A stretch of DNA of 64,000 nucleotides from Cloeon dipterum (lineage: Eukaryota > Arthropoda > Insecta > Ephemeroptera > Baetidae), in the NCBI RefSeq assembly GCF_949628265.1, contig NC_088790.1, positions 22,138,545-22,202,544 on the forward strand, given 5' to 3'. The notes beneath the pieces are model-generated. The model did not search any database. It was given only the letters and a program-made list of their open reading frames with translations, and was not told the DNA's origin. Positions 25,057 to 37,481 of this stretch are shown here, piece by piece. The translations under genes and the position numbers were made by a program. Positions within the stretch are counted from its first letter, which is position 1, and every line of letters begins with the position of its first letter.

Positions 25057-25116
25057 ATAATTTAAGTTATAAACAAGAGAAAGGACTTAGTATTACAAAA
25101 ATCAAGTAAGTCTTGT

Positions 25117-28100
25117 TTATAAGTACCCTTGACCCATTACTTCCCTACTTTTCATTTGATCCTTAATTCTACTCTCTAGACTCTTTTGCACTTCTTGATC
25201 TTGGATAAGGAAAAGAAATTGAATTGGCGCGCTACCGTCGTTTGACGGCGTAACGAGGTCCAAATGCTCAAACTGTAGCAAGTAGTCAATGATTCTGCTT
25301 TCGCAGTTAATGAACGCCATCAGAATTGCACTAGTCCCACTATCGTCCCTCACATTAATGTCGGCTCCAAACTCTTTTACAAGTAAATTCACGATTTCGA
25401 GGTTTCCCTTTTTAATCGCAATGATCAAGGCTGAGCTCGCCGCTACAGTTTGATCTTCGTGGCTCATCAGACTGAGAAGCAACCTGACCAATTCTTCTCT
25501 GTTTCTCTCTATCGCCACCCCGAGTGGGGAACGAAAGTTCACGTTGCATTTACTGACCACTGCTCCCCGTTCAAATAAGTCCATCACGAGGTCAACGTTT
25601 CCTTCATCTACAGCGTCACAAAGTTCTTCATCAAGGTCGCGTTGCTGTTGGTCAGGCGGATAACTCTCAAGGATGGTGTCCAAATCTCTCTCGCCACCCC
25701 TGGCAGACTGTTAGAGCAGTATATTTAATTGAAAGAACAAATGAAAATTATTTAGACAAAATGTTCATAACATTTTAAACGTTTTGTTAATTCTAAAAAA
25801 ATGATATTTTTTAATGTTTATAAAAAGTCAACTTGCCACATCTGAAGTGGTGCCATTGCGTGAGCAGGAAATGTTTGCGTTGTTTTCCAAAAGAAATTTG
25901 ACGACCTCTGTGTGATCCCCTTCTTCTGCAAGCATCAATGGTGTTCTTTTCCTTGAGTCTTTAACATCGATATCTACGCCTTCGATCCCAAGCAGAAATT
26001 TGACAGCGTTAAGCTTTCCTTTTTTAGCTGCGTAATGAAGTGGAGTCATTTTATTTATCTCGTCCCGCAGGTTGGGATTCGCATTGTTTGTCAAAAGAAC
26101 GTTCATGAGTATTACATCATCGTTCTTGGCAGCTATGTGCATAGCACCTCCGCCTGAAAATTGCATATGGTCGACATCCGCGCCTTTCTCTATCAAGTAG
26201 GTAATGCATGGCAGGTAAGGATTCGGCTTTATTAGTGTAAAAGCCGGAGTTATCCCTACTGGCCGATGGAAGAAAGGGGCTTCCCTGTTGTTTTCATATT
26301 CAGAGAAGGAAGGATGTAGCTGGTTCTTATTTTTCTCCCAAAACTCTTGGCATCTTTTAGCTAGAACCACAATCGGATATCTCGATCCCATATTCATAAC
26401 TTTCATTGAAAGTCCTTTCTCCAAGAAAACCTCTACAACTTTCTGCATTCTTTCTCCATGATCTCCATGAGCGAGGCCGATCCAAAATGCGTGTCTTTTG
26501 ACATCTATTGAATAATCAAGATCTAACAAGTGAGCCAGACACTTGAGAGTCTCAGGAAATGAATGCCTAGCAGCTCTGGTCAAAGCAGTCATTCGACCAA
26601 GACGCTGCCCATCCGGAAGTTGCATGGGTTCACTTTTTGCATGAATATCTGCTCCGTACCTCTCCAATAGCTTCAGCACTTCCAAACACCCCATTGTTGC
26701 AGCTCTAATGTATGGGGTTTCTTTGAATTTATCTTTTGGATTAACTTCAAAATTATGGTCCAGCAAATACTTGCAGCAGTCTTGGCTGTTGCTTGATGCT
26801 GCATCGTGCAACGGAGCACTCTTGAGATATGTGTCCTCTTGCTGCAGGTTTGCCCCCTTTTTATGAAGCAGAATTAAAACATCAAGCTGGTTAGTAGAGC
26901 AAGCTGCGTGTACTGCAGTTTTTCCGTCATTATCTTCCTGGACATCGACCTCTCCAGTGGCATCAATTAGTTCTTCCACTAGAACAACATGACCCTTTTT
27001 TGCCGCATGATATATTGGTGGGTAGCCTTTGCTGTCCTTCAGCACATCCAAGTTATCGCCCATCAAAAAACGGACCATGTCTCGGCGGTGACCTTCTGGT
27101 GCTGCAAATTTCAATGCTCTTTTTCGTAGATGGATTTTCTTGTTTTCGCTGTTGCTTGCTTCTATAAAAACTTTAACGCAGTCCAGGTGACCTCTCTTGG
27201 CGGCAATCTCGAGTGGAATGTTCCTAAAATCATTTTCTCCGTCGGACAACTCGGGAAGCGCGGCAATAATTCTTTTTGTTATTTTTGATAGACCTTTTTT
27301 GGCTGTCAAATGCAAAATATTGCCTCCACCTTCAATCTTACATTCAGGTGGTTTTAGGAGATCTAATTTTGCGCCTTTGTCCAACAAGTGCAGTGCCAAA
27401 TCTTCGCTTGAAAAGCACGCAGCGTACAGCGGGTAGTAGCTGTATGTATTGTTTTGATAATGATATTGGAACGGAGTATTCACCAGCTTGGTAATGTCTT
27501 CGAAATTGGATTTAAAACTGGCCTCAAACAAAAGTTGGAACAGTCTGGAATGCCCTTCTTTGCAGATAAACGCCATGAGGTCAGTTTCTTTTGACTTCAG
27601 TGTGCGTGGATCGCAGGCATTGTGTAAATGTGAAACCCTCACCTTCTCGTCTCTTGAGTTTCCCTCAAAATAATTATCGATGAAAGATCGCACTTGGTAA
27701 AACTGGTTCTTCAATAGAAACTCGCTCAGGTTTATACTTTCAATGTCCTCCAGGAAATCTTCGCGCTTTGGTATCCTCATGACGTTGTGACCGGCCTTTG
27801 AAAGAAAAAGCAAGCTCACCAAGAACTCTGCGAATGTTTGGTGAACGAATATAATCGACTTGAGCTCCTTTTTATCAAAAGACACAACTGCTATTCCAAG
27901 TTCATTAATGCGATCCTTATTTGTTATCCGGAGATCATCTGCAGAGGGCAGGTTATCTGGGAAGAAGTAGTTCATGGCCACTTTGGTCAAAAGCTCTAAC
28001 TTTTCTTGTAAGACTTCTGCAAAATTTGGTGCGTTCTCGTCTGTGCCGCTGAACTTGAGCATAGCAGACCGCACCTTGTTGACCACGAAGTGATAGTACA

Positions 28101-30809
28101 GCGAGTGTAGGCCACCTTCCATGCTACTGAGACGATCAGCAGTTTCTGCCATCATTTTCAGATGAAGAGGAGTTGCTGCGAACTCTTTGTTGATTCTTTT
28201 CAGTAGATCTTCACATTCCTCCCGGTTTTTGTACAGGAGGGTTCTGAGAAGATGTATTTGCTCTTCCTTGTTCATCGGCACCAAATCAAAAACGTTGAGC
28301 TTATTAATGCTTTCTCTTATACTTTTTTCTCTGTAAACTCTAGTTGTGATCCACAACGGAATGTCCGCAGTATTAATGTCACGCAGGTATTTTAATACCA
28401 AATTCTCGTAGGACGGACAAATCTCGTCAAATCCATCAACGAGAACGATTATTTTCTTTTGTTGAATTTTCTCAATAATATTTACATCATTGTCCTTAAG
28501 CACGTAAGTCAAAAATTGACGATACTCAGATTTTTCGCTATCTTCATTGAGTAAAAATTGGCTTGCCTTGACAAGGTAAATGCAGACTACGAGAAACTCT
28601 GGCAGCTTCTCACGCAGCTGCCTGGCCATCTCCTTCGTGGCGGCAGATTTCCCGAGTCCAGCACTTGAACTCAGAAGCCACACTCGTTCCCTCAACTTAT
28701 TAATTGGATCTGAGCATTTTGCCGTTTCTATAATCTGCTCAACAATTTCTTCAAAAGAAAATGGCTTCGCGTAGTTTTCCATTTTGAACGATGGTTTGAT
28801 ATACGCGTTCGAGCATGGTGGAAAATCCAGCAGTCGTGACAAAGTACTCGACACCTGGGGAAACACACGGTTCCCAACAGCGCAGCGGCGGATGATGTTC
28901 ACGATAGCTTCCTGCAAACTCAGGCCTTTCTTTAATTTCGGGTCTCTTAATCCACGTGCTAGAACTTTGACAAGATTTTCCTCCGTGTCATCACCGGGAC
29001 TCCCCACTCGCCCAGGAAAACGAAAATCTCGCCGTGATTATTTCCATGGACAATAAAATCTTCGGCTGACTGTAAATTATTGCTATTAATATAAATGATT
29101 CCAATAAAAATATGTTGTATTACCTTTCCTATGAAAAGCGTGTCCACATCATTGCCTTGGTCAATAAAAAAGAACAATTTTGGTTTTCCAGCTAGGTCTG
29201 TTGACTTGGTGCCAATGAATGAACAAGTTATGTTGTTGACTAAAACCTTTTCCTTGTCTGACACTTTCAAATATAATTCATGGTCCTTATCTTCTCTCAA
29301 TTTGGCCAAAACGCAGACTGCTAAACTGCCATCTTCAATTAAGCCACAATCCGCAGCCATGGAAACTAATTTTTATTTGTTCAAAATAAACGAAAGAAAT
29401 ATATATTTTGCTCTCACCTTTCTTGACGACCTGTGCAAGCTGCACAATACTGTACACCTCAGTTTCAAAGTCCAAATATTGAAAGCTCTTTTGGAACTCC
29501 GTAGCCTGTACTGAATGTAGTTGATCATGGAATATCAACGCTCGGCCCCTCCTGAAAAGTATCCTTTTTTCCGACCGCCATGTGTAGTAGTCCTTTCTGT
29601 CCGCTGTAACTAATTGGGAGGAATCTGAAACACATTTTCCGTCTTTTTTCTCAACAACTGGACACCTATAGAAATAGATTTTTCAATAGAAAAATACTAC
29701 TAGCTATTATTTTTTATTTTTACCCATAAATAGTGAATTTCTTGTGTTTGAAATATTGAATTTGTGGTGTCTGAGCATAGATGCCGTCCTGTGTAGACCT
29801 GTCACAGATTCGTCGTTGCACTCTATTTAGAAATATTATCAGATCCGTATCGTTCCTCATGGAAGTCAGCTCATTGCCGAATTCAGTGACCAACCACGTT
29901 CCCTTTTCATCAGTATTGGCATAGTTGGCTAATATAAAATTGAAAATTAAAATAAACACCTTAGGACACCAATAAAACTCACTTTCTACAGTGGAATAAA
30001 ATATGACAAAATTTTCGCTGTTTGGTTTTGCAGTTATCCAAATTGGTTTTGGACCATCGACACAGTCATCTGTCGGGATTTCCGGTTGGGCCTCCAACTG
30101 ATGCAATCGTGCCCCAACCCTCAAATCATGCAATGTTTTTGTTGTAAGTCGGATTTCATCATTTTGACCCCGACACGGCTGCAAGAAATGCTATGACATA
30201 TTTTTTTCTTTTAATCCAAATCTTACTCCAAAAACTAATATTTTGAGGCAGTTGCTCAGCTTCGGCATGTTCTTCTCGTGGAGGCCATTCCACACGTCAG
30301 AAGTAAAGTAGTGTTCATATTTCGACTCCTCAACACTCGAGTCTGGCGATAAGTGGTCGGTGTAAATCGTTCCATCGCTCGTGCCATGGGATAATACAAA
30401 CAGGACGAAAGCTTCAGGTGCTTGTGCTGTATATCAAAAGTTAAAAAGCGATTCGATAAAATAGAATTTAGCTATGCCTTTTTCGTCCGCTCCGAATATT
30501 TCGTACAACTTGTTCTCCTGGCTGAGGACACCCAATATCTCGTCTCTAGATTGCGAGGCCATCTCTCTAAACTCACAATTTCTCCTTGAGAACTCTTCTC
30601 TGAGGATTTTAACATCTTCTTTGTTGCTGGTTCGGCTGTCGTCGCCGAAATCGCTAAAATCATTGTGCACCACCAGCGTCCACACCCTGCAATCCAATTT
30701 GTTAGTTACACACACAAAGTGTTAGTTTGTGTTAATGAAATCCCTGTGCATACCTTGCCGGACCAGCGGAGCCGTCAAACACCCCTAATGCGCACTTTAT
30801 TTTCTGCAT
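25117..30809 (-). CDS. Caspase / pseudo-caspase / NACHT / ankyrin-repeat protein, copy 2 (one 2-base frameshift)
   Basis: Paralogue of the gene at 11286 with the same nine exons: 30754-30809, 30478-30686, 30227-30426, 29983-30178, 29724-29928, 29418-29665, 29124-29365, 25837-29069, 25117-25707. The start codon is upstream of that in copy 1, giving MQKIKC. Caspase His (LSHG) and Cys (PCRG) are kept. Exon 4 is 60 bases longer than in copies 1 and 3, adding about 20 residues to the linker between large and small caspase subunits. NACHT motifs ([25 protein letters not shown]) and ankyrin repeats are kept. Two extra bases near 29009-29011 (CTCGCCC against CTCCC) shift the frame inside the second caspase-like domain and lead to a stop about 15 codons on. 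With this lesion only the caspase half is encoded. It is either a young pseudogene, a shortened caspase-only gene, or an assembly error. Confidence 0.82.
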
Positions 30810-30932
30810 TTCCCGGCCTATTACGGGATGCAATATTTTGTCTTAGACTACAAGAATAGTCAGTTAGGTAACTTTTTGTGAGTAATATCCCTGAAATTTT
30901 TACCTTTTGCTGTCTATCCGAATGCTTACATT

Positions 30933-30940
30933 TGACGTCA
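30933..30940. promoter_or_regulatory. CRE/ATF-like palindrome upstream of NLR copy 2
   Basis: TGACGTCA about 125 bases upstream of the start codon at 30809, matching the site at 17041 in copy 1. Functional use is inferred only from its retention. Confidence 0.35.
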
Positions 30941-31704
30941 AGGAAAACGGAAGTAAAAACTCTTTAAAAAGCTATTTTTGTGTTATTCAGTAAACCAACA
31001 ACCGAGACAAAAACTCTCCGATGGTGACTTTAGGCCGTTTGTGTCACCATTTGGGAGGAGATTTCGCTAGAGAGAGCTTATATCTGATGAATGAGATAAG
31101 CTCTGGAAATATCAACGCTCGGGCCTCCCCTGAAAAGTATGGAAAAATTACAGTTTCAGCTGGTTTACACATCTCGCCAGTTTTTATGAGAAAAAAGATT
31201 TGTGGCAATAACTGTATTTCGTAGCGAAAGGTGTTATTTTTCCATACCATTATTTCCGACCGCAATCAGTAGAAATCCGAGAAATCCTTTCTGTCCACTG
31301 TAGCTCTAAAGTTGAACGGGGTCTGAAACACACTTTCCGTCTTTTTTCTCGACGACTGCCACGAATATAGAAATAGATTTTTCGATCGAACACTATAAAT
31401 AAACTAGTATTATCTGATAAGCTTTCTATATTTTGCAAACGCGCCGAGCGCGAGAATAAAAAACTGACTCAACAAAGCGACCCGATTGTGCGAGTGGAGG
31501 AACGCAGCGTGTCTCAGCAGTAACAGGCACGAATCACTCTTACTGCATCTGGAACTGTGCTCAATTTAAAAAAAAGCTGTTTAATAAACTTTATTATGAT
31601 TATCTTGATGAATATTGGCCCTGTGCCCCAGTAAGTGAACGTGTTTGAATAAAAATATATTGTATTATTAGGAATATTGTGTGTGTTTCATTTTTGAGTG
31701 TCAG

Positions 31705-31961
31705 TGAAAAGGTCCCTGATTCCTCCGCGTGGCTACTGTGCACCATAAAATGGCAAAATTTTGTGAAGGACGCGGACGACTACTATTGCAACGTCGGTGG
31801 AGAGGAGCCCAGCCCTCTACATGGTGTTATTTCACGGACACCACCAGCACGATGACCTAATGGAAAACTATGTGTGAGGCTTATTGCTTGCTGTCCGAGC
31901 TGGAGCACCCCAACATCGTGAAGCTGCTGGGCGTGTGTACCGTTGGCCGGCCCATGTGCTT
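31705..31961 (+). pseudogene. Collapsed Nrk remnant in unit B
   Basis: Three Nrk pieces lie side by side without the introns that separate them in the intact gene: the start of the first Frizzled exon (31705 to about 31765), part of the kringle exon (to about 31847) and part of the first large kinase exon (to about 31961, matching the [11 protein letters not shown] region). Stops and internal deletions rule out a working product. The breaks fall inside exons, so deletions rather than retroposition explain the joins. Confidence 0.85.
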
Positions 31962-32408
31962 CAATGTATTTGTAATAACCGTAATAACGCAATTTATACG
32001 TATTTTAGTAATGCCTCTCTCTAATACAAAATTGTCCTCTTTTGTAAATTGTAATTACTGAGATGATCTGCATAAAAAAGTAGCACAGGGAATGGAAATA
32101 GAAAAGCCGACAGTTAACTATCTTAACAAGTTAATCATAACCCTACGAGAAAAATCACGTGTCTACCACGTGAAAAACTCGTGGTTTTTGCCACGAGTTC
32201 ACGTGTTTCGAAACACGTGTCTACCACGAGTTAGACACGTGTGAAGTCTCGTGTGAAATCACGTGTTTTTGGAACGAGTCACGTGTTGACACGGGTTTGG
32301 AACGAGTTGAAACTAGGCTTTAATTTTGCATTAAATATATTTATTTTCAGCATATTAAGACCATTATACATATGCAATTACAATTATTATTCGCAAACAT
32401 TTGTTCTA

Positions 32409-32789
32409 CTGCTCGCGGCTAGCTCGTCGAAGGGCTCGGTTCGCACTTGAGAGGGGATTCCGACCTGGCTCTTGCACTCGCACCCTTGCAGGGAGGGTGG
32501 TGGTTGTGATTTTGGTCTTCTAAGGGAGAGTTTGACCTCAATTTTGATTCCCCACTCGCGGAATTAACATTAAAGGGTGAATTTTCACGAGAGTATTAAG
32601 GGTAATTTTCAATTAGGCGGTATTTTGACTTTTACCTAGATCAAAATCCCTCATAAACAACCGAAACCACAACCACCACCATCCCTGCGAGGGTGAGAGC
32701 GCGAGAGCCAGGTCTGAACCCACTCTCGAACACGAACCGAGCTCTTCGACGAGCTAGCCGCGAGCAGCGAGGCAGTCGGCACAATATCC
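32409..32789. mobile_element. Fold-back element E1
   Basis: Two arms of about 115 bases, one starting CTGCTCGCGGCTAGCTCGTC and the other its inverted complement ending at about 32767, enclose an AT-rich centre. The right flank GCAGTCGGCACAATATC is also found at the right end of element E2, so both belong to one family. No coding capacity is seen. Confidence 0.7.
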
Positions 32790-33040
32790 TTTAAGTAATG
32801 AAATAAACATGCAGACCTATGCAAATGAACAATCCTTAAAAAACTATTTAAATACGATGTTATCTTAACCATACTTAAGATTTCTTACTTAAAAAAAAAA
32901 ACGATCAAAAATATATTAATTTGATGACTGAAGATGGAAATAAATTCATAATTAAAACATTAAATTAAAATACAAGTACGAAAATAAATGTTTTCATAAA
33001 CTCAAAATGGTTGGCATGTTAATAAATATAAAATTTAAAC

Positions 33041-33301
33041 AGCTTCTGCTGCTCACGGCTGGCTCTTCGTCGGGCTCAGTTCGTACTCGAGAGGGGTTCC
33101 ATTCTGGCTCTCTCACGCTCTCACCCTCACAGGGAGAATGGTGGTTGTGGTTTAGGTCATCTAATGGAAGGGGAGAGTTTGACCTTACAACCATGACCAC
33201 AACCACCACCCTCCCTGCGAGGGGGAGAGCGCGAGGTTGAACCCCCTTTCGAGTGCGAACCGAGCCTTCCGACGAGCAGCAGAAACAGTCGGCACAATAT
33301 C
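33041..33301. mobile_element. Fold-back element E2
   Basis: A second member of the E1 family. Its left arm (TGCTGCTCACGGCTGGCTC and on) pairs with a right arm ending in the shared AGTCGGCACAATATC. The arms are more diverged from each other than those of E1 and the spacer is much shorter. Confidence 0.65.
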
Positions 33302-34307
33302 GAAGACGATTCAGTAGAATAAAAAAATTGTCTCACGTGGCTCCGTATTCTTCTTCTTCTTCATTTGCTTCTACTTCTTCCTCCTCTTCATCTTGGGCCC
33401 ACTCTAAAACAGACCAAAAATTCAGTTGCCAATTATCTATTATTGAGTTTATACTAAAAAAAATTAATTGGTTTGTAAATTTAAGTCTAATATAACAAAT
33501 TAGACTATTCATTAAAATGTATATTGGTGTTAGGATTTTCATAAATTTGTGCTGTTTGTTAAAGAGTATTTTAATTTAAAGAAATTTAATTTTGTGCACA
33601 AATTTTAATTTTCAAGGTTTAATTGACTGTATTTTGCGTATTAATCATCAAAATAATAGTATCCTTAAATAACCATTAATTACTGTTGAATCTATCAATA
33701 TTAAGATTTAAATTCTTAAGAATTCCAGACATGCTACGTTCATGTAAGAATTAAAAAAACGGGTTTTCAACAATGACAGGACTTATGTATATGTAGTAAT
33801 CTTACATTCCTTTGTTCCTTACACAGGAAATGAAATTATATAAGATATTAAAATTACTAAAGGAAGTTGCGAATATAATTATGTATGCTGTCGCAAATGT
33901 AAATGCAAACAATATTATACATTACTGGATTTACAGGGATGTAAATGTGGCAATGAAAAAAGTTGAAGTTCATAGACACATGATATTATATAACACTGAT
34001 ATGAACACGTTAGACATTATGCAAATATTACCTACCAGAAATATCGAACCATTTTATCCCAGGGTTTCCCTCCAAAAGAGATCCGTCCCTCACGATCAGC
34101 GCAGGAGCCTCAATGGGGTTCCTTTCACATGGAAGATGCTGGGGTGGCGGGGCCATTTCGATGGAAGTTGCCGTTTCACAATTAGCAATCTGAAACACAG
34201 AATTTTAAACATTTTAACTAAGCAAAACAGCAAAAATAGATAGTTGCCAAAGTGCATGTTGTTTTTATCGTTTAAAAAGTATAAAATTCAGGTAATGATA
34301 CACGTCT

Positions 34308-34437
34308 TGGTGCCGTAAAAATTGCGCATAGCTCAACAAATACCTTTATTTTCAGTGTCGAATTAGTTTTTACCCTTTATTCATGCGACAAAGAAAATCG
34401 CGTTTGGTTGTTGAGCTATGCAATTTTTACGGCACCA
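34308..34437. mobile_element. MITE-like inverted repeat
   Basis: Terminal inverted repeats of about 30 bases: 34308-34339 begins TGGTGCCGTAAAAATTG and 34408-34437 is its inverted complement with a single mismatch or so. The 68-base centre is AT-rich with no open frame. The form fits a miniature inverted-repeat transposable element; I cannot assign a superfamily. Confidence 0.7.
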
Positions 34438-36654
34438 TAAGACGCGATGCCATTTACATTTCGTGAATAACAAGCTCATTTTATGTACATGCAGATATAG
34501 AAATAATAAAACTATGATGATTTTAACACATTTACATACCTGCAAAACGATGCATCGTCGAGTTCACACCAAAATGCAGGAGATTGTGGTTGATTGACGG
34601 GTCTAAACACACAGCCGCGAGACGCGTAAATCCAGAAGGGTTTCCGCGGGTCGTGCAGTCACTTACAGCGGTGTTAATTAGCGGATTGCGTACGTAATTA
34701 TGAGTAAAGAACTGGCCGTGAATGCGCGCGTATGTCACACTGTCGTAAGCTATTTAGCTATTCTCTTTCTGCCGTTTGACCGTTGGCTTTGGCTGCTTAC
34801 GCGTTGTTTCCGATCCTGCCTGATCCCGCATGCTTGTGCTTCACCAGCTCCCGCCCCCACTTTCGCTTTTTCTCTCTTGCCGTTGCCGCTTACGCTGCAA
34901 GCAGCAACACCAGCCGCTCCTGCCCCTCCTGTCCCTCCTTGCTCTTCCCAGCTGGGATCTTTGTTGCGCGCGAGGATGAAATTGAAAAGCTGGTGAAAAA
35001 CCAGCCGCGCATAGCGCAAGCAATAGAGTTGCTGCGGTGCCGTGCACTTGAAATTCCGCTTCCGCAAGCGAATTTTTTTATTTCACATCAATGAAATATA
35101 ATTAAATTTAATTAATTAAAATTTAGTTAATAAAAATTTAAATAATGTATCGAAGAAATCTAATAGGAGCTAATTAAAATAAAAAACTTAATAAATATCA
35201 AATTATTAAATTTTAATTTTAATTTGAGTAAAATATTATGAATTATTTCTAGTAAATCATCATTTTACTTAAAATGTTGTAAAATATTATGATTTGTTTG
35301 AAGAAATAAAAAGGAATTGAAATTAAAATTTATTAAATTTAAAAATTAATTCCTAGAAAAATTTTCTATGGTTAAAGTGGGAACATACAGAACTTTATTA
35401 TATCATATATGTAGCGTAATAGCTAATTTAAGTGCAGGTTTTTTCTTTTAAAATTATTTTGAGGGCAAATTATTCAACCGAACTACTCGTGTAACGGTAC
35501 TCGTGTTAAACACGTGTTAATCTCGTGGTCTCCAACACGAGTTAAATTGACCACGTATTTTCTACGAATTTTGAAAATTTGTGCCCATTCTTGAAATAAA
35601 ATGGGCAAATTTTTATAAATTATAAGTAAATATTAAATTTAGCTAGTCGTGTATTTTAACTCGAGTTGAACACGTGATCTCTGACACGTGTTCATCACGT
35701 GATCTCTGACACGTGTTTAAAAACACGTGTTTTCACACGTGTTCAACTCGAGTTAAAATACACGTGTAGCTAAATTTAATTATTTACCCTTAAAATCATT
35801 AAATTAAGGAACAAAACTGCAAATTACACACTTTAAAAGCAATTGAAGCAATAAACAAGTAATTTAATTTTTAACTCGTATCCGGAAACACGTATCTATC
35901 ACGGGATTATCACGTGATCCAGAAATATTAAAATCACGAAATAAATCGAAATTTCCAGTCAATATTGACTAAGGGAGCCTCAAAAAACCCGGGAAAAATA
36001 ACAAAAAAAATATTTGAGGGGGTCACCAAAAACTCGTGTCAACACGTGATTTTTCTCGTAGGGAACTTGAGAGCTGAATATTTTAACACGAATTTTGTTT
36101 TAAATTTTAGAATTATTTTTTAATTTATTTATTTATTCAGATTAATTAATTATTTCATTTTATGTATTAGACAAAACATGCAATAATAAACAAATAACAT
36201 GTAATATATTTGTTTATTTTTTACGGTTTTTTAAAAGTTTAACAGTTACAATTATTATTTATTTCTTTTGCTGCACCTATACCGCAAGGAATTATAATTA
36301 TTTTTTAAGTATGGGTTTTACGGTAAAAATAAATTTACCTGTCTTTTAAAACTGATTGATTTTTATTTTGAAAATGTATTTGTGGCAAAAATTCAAAAAT
36401 ATCTCAAAAACGGATTTACAGCCAGTTTAGATTGTTTTCAGACGTCTTTAGGCTGGTTGATATAGAATTAAATTGAATGATTTTTTATGCGTTTGATTGT
36501 TCTATGATTATTAGACTATTATGGAAAATTTGCCAATCGTGATTAGCTTCTGCTTGCAATTGCACGCTTTTTGCCTTGAACCCCTTGAACCTTTCACGCT
36601 TTTTCCGCCTTTAATAACAAATGATTTCTAAAATCGATGCAATCGTGCATGCAG

Positions 36655-36837
36655 GTCGAGTAGGGACGTGTGGGCGTTCGGCAATGTGCCTGTGGGATAT
36701 CTTTTCGTTCCTGCTGCAGCCGCATACTACGGAATGACCCACGAGGAGTGGTCGAGTACATCAAGGAGAGGGCAAAGTGTACTGCACTGTCCGGACAACA
36801 CGCCCTAGCCCGTGTATGAGCTAATGAAAAATGTGTA
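36655..36837 (+). pseudogene. Remnant of the last Nrk kinase exon in unit B
   Basis: Matches Nrk exon 21759-22052, including the intron just before it (about 36450-36654 resembles 21560-21758). Small insertions, deletions and stops (a TAG right at the start of the exon) destroy the frame. It runs straight into a ZAD fragment at about 36840, so the 3' end of the exon and the spacer have been deleted. Confidence 0.85.
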
Positions 36838-36842
36838 GACCT

Positions 36843-36975
36843 CAATGGAGCTGCTGTGTTTGGCGGAGCAGTTCGAGCTGGACTCGTCTACTAGAGTTGC
36901 AAGAACGAGTACTGGACGAGGAGGAAGACTAGAAAGGTGACGTGCTGCCAACAACTAAGTCCCAACAAAAGCCTA
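36843..36975 (+). pseudogene. ZAD gene remnant in unit B
   Basis: Short piece joining the start of ZAD exon 2 (the EQFELDS region) to the end of ZAD exon 3, with the middle deleted and stops present. It ends at the exon 3 donor, the same breakpoint as in unit A. Confidence 0.8.
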
Positions 36976-37406
36976 GGTGAGCTTCCATTTTTTTCTTGAC
37001 TTTGAGTTTGCCTGGTTTTTTGCACAGCCGGTTGAAAAAGTGTCAGGTTTGCTCCTGATCAAGTCATAACAATAAATTTAACTAATTTTACACTTGAAAG
37101 TTTACCATGACCGGTGCATTTTGCTCGCCGTCAGATTGTTGGAACGGCCGGAGGCTTCATTTCGAGGATAATTTGCCGCACAGCGTGTGGGGAGATCGCC
37201 AGTGGTGCCAGTAGTTTCTAATGAAAGCGAAAAAGCGTCAGGAAGACGCAACAAATCGGCTCCTGAGAAACGTGAAATATTTTATATCCATCTCGCTTTT
37301 GTTAGTTGTGCCACTTATGGCTTTAGGTTTGGCGTGAAAGCAGTTTTATGAAGCCTGCAGAAGGGAAAATGCACAAGACTAGAGCTTTTTGCTTACAAAT
37401 TATTTT

Positions 37407-37412
37407 TTTATT
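37407..37412 (-). terminator. Poly(A) signal of NLR copy 3
   Basis: AATAAA on the minus strand about 70 bases after the stop at 37482, at the place matching copies 1 and 2. Confidence 0.65.
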
Positions 37413-37481
37413 GTAACTTACAATTAGTTATAAACAAGAGATACGACTTATTAACTAGAACAAAAATCATGTGGGTCTTGT

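Larger units (their letters stand above)
32141..36063. mobile_element. 3.9-kb terminal-inverted-repeat element with CACGTG-rich ends
   Basis: The left end reads CCCTACGAGAAAAATCACGT and the right end is its inverted complement, with a further CACGTG-rich array inside each end (about 32160-32310 and 35490-36060). The element interrupts the decayed Nrk copy of unit B, since Nrk-derived sequence lies on both sides and the intact gene lacks it. Inside are two fold-back elements (32409-32789, 33041-33301), a small MITE-like element (34308-34437), a GC-rich patch (34690-35090) and AT-rich sequence. I found no transposase and no clear target-site duplication. It is probably a non-autonomous element or a nest of several. 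Confidence 0.65.
24772..36975. repeat. Tandem segmental duplication, unit B
   Basis: Middle copy of the triplicated segment. It holds NLR copy 2 (-), badly decayed Nrk pieces (31705-31961 and 36655-36837) and a ZAD fragment (36843-36975). A 3.9-kb inverted-repeat element (32141-36063) has inserted between the two Nrk pieces. Junctions A/B (about 24632-24772) and B/C (about 36975-37117) share the same filler sequence, so one junction was copied rather than formed twice. Confidence 0.85.

Noticed and set aside
33812..34243. 143-codon plus-strand frame inside the 3.9-kb element
   Set aside because: Composition is AT-driven, no transposase or other motif is visible, and it overlaps inverted-repeat sequence.
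34700..35094. Overlapping frames in a GC-rich patch of the 3.9-kb element
   Set aside because: Ala/Pro/Ser-rich in all frames, no domain; likely structural sequence of a repeat.
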